A DNA stretch of 6,572 bases, taken from NCBI GenBank assembly GCA_019105125.1, contig JAHRWO010000261.1:1-6572 (forward strand), in the 5' to 3' direction. Shown here piece after piece: positions 6,418-6,572 of the stretch. The notes under the pieces were generated by a model. It was not told where the DNA came from, did no database searches, and saw nothing but the letters and a program-made list of their open reading frames with translations. Origin of the DNA: Flavobacterium sp. Lineage in GTDB: Bacteria > Bacteroidota > Bacteroidia > Flavobacteriales > Flavobacteriaceae. The position numbers and the translations under genes are program-made. Every line of letters starts with the position of its first letter. Within the stretch, counting starts at the first letter, position 1.

Positions 6418-6572
6418 TTATTGTAATTTGAATACAAAAGGAATACTAAATTTAATCTTAACAGGTTTACCTCTTTGCGAACCTGGCTTGATTTTTGGTA
6501 ATTTTGAAATTACTCTCAAAGCTTCTTTCTCAAGTAATTCTCCACCTTTAGGTCCACGAGCTTGAACATTTG
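6418..6572 (-). CDS. Energy transducer TonB, C-terminal end only (5' part beyond the window)
   Basis: The last 50 codons of a TonB-family gene run in from the right edge and end in TAA at 6418-6420. The visible part includes KLPKIKPG (23-30 of the fragment), GKPVKIKFSIPFVF (34-47) and ends KLQ. It aligns without gaps from the PK of KLPK to the end of the domain with the complete TonB next door (RIPKLIPA, KPVRIKYSIPVVF), so the two are tandem paralogues. The membrane anchor, linker and any Cys pair lie outside the window. The gene is interrupted only by the window edge, not by a mutation. Confidence 0.88.
   Translation of the reverse strand, partial: NVQARGPKGGELLEKEALRVISKLPKIKPGSQRGKPVKIKFSIPFVFKLQ

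Noticed and set aside
6377..6565. Plus-strand open frame opposite the truncated tonB
   Set aside because: It is antisense to a clear TonB domain and to the terminator, and has no recognisable features.
1..6572. Mobile element, CRISPR array, tRNA/rRNA or defence system
   Set aside because: No direct-repeat arrays, transposase, integrase, cloverleaf or defence-type domains were seen; the window is filled by conserved chromosomal genes.

Overview
The window reads as a stretch of chromosome from a member of the Bacteroidota, most likely Flavobacterium or a close Flavobacteriaceae relative. The DNA is AT-rich, starts lack Shine-Dalgarno-like GGAGG sequences, a TAnnTTTG-type -7 element precedes cyoE, and the gene content (CyoE with two subunit III paralogues, a RemB-like gliding protein, Bacteroidota-style TonB proteins) fits that group. 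All seven recognisable genes lie on the minus strand, so transcription runs from right to left. Coding density is high and no gap exceeds about 90 bases.

Right part (about 5520-6572): two consecutive energy-transducer TonB genes. The first is cut by the right edge, leaving 50 C-terminal residues, and ends at a strong intrinsic terminator. The second is complete (252 aa) and ends at a terminator with a UUCG loop.

Middle (2633-5492): deoC, a deoxyribose-phosphate aldolase with all its catalytic residues, is followed after 10 nt by a 701-aa outer-membrane protein of the RemB type. That protein has a signal peptide, a TonB-C-terminal-like domain and a Wzi-like beta barrel. The two genes are probably cotranscribed.

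Left part (1-2542): a respiratory operon of cyoE (heme O synthase, with a TTG start behind a good -7 element) and two cytochrome c oxidase subunit III genes, one compact (195 aa) and one with a predicted periplasmic insert of about 125 residues (326 aa). An ATG at the very left edge probably opens the next gene of the operon. Together these supply the heme intermediate and structural subunits of an aa3-type terminal oxidase.

Most of this is ordinary core genome; I see no phage, insertion sequence, CRISPR, RNA gene or defence system. The most interesting signal is that the N-terminal domain of the outer-membrane RemB-like protein aligns, ungapped over 58 residues, with the C-terminal domain of the neighbouring TonB, including a shared Cys-X10-Cys pair. 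A TonB-type domain therefore appears on both sides of the envelope within one locus.
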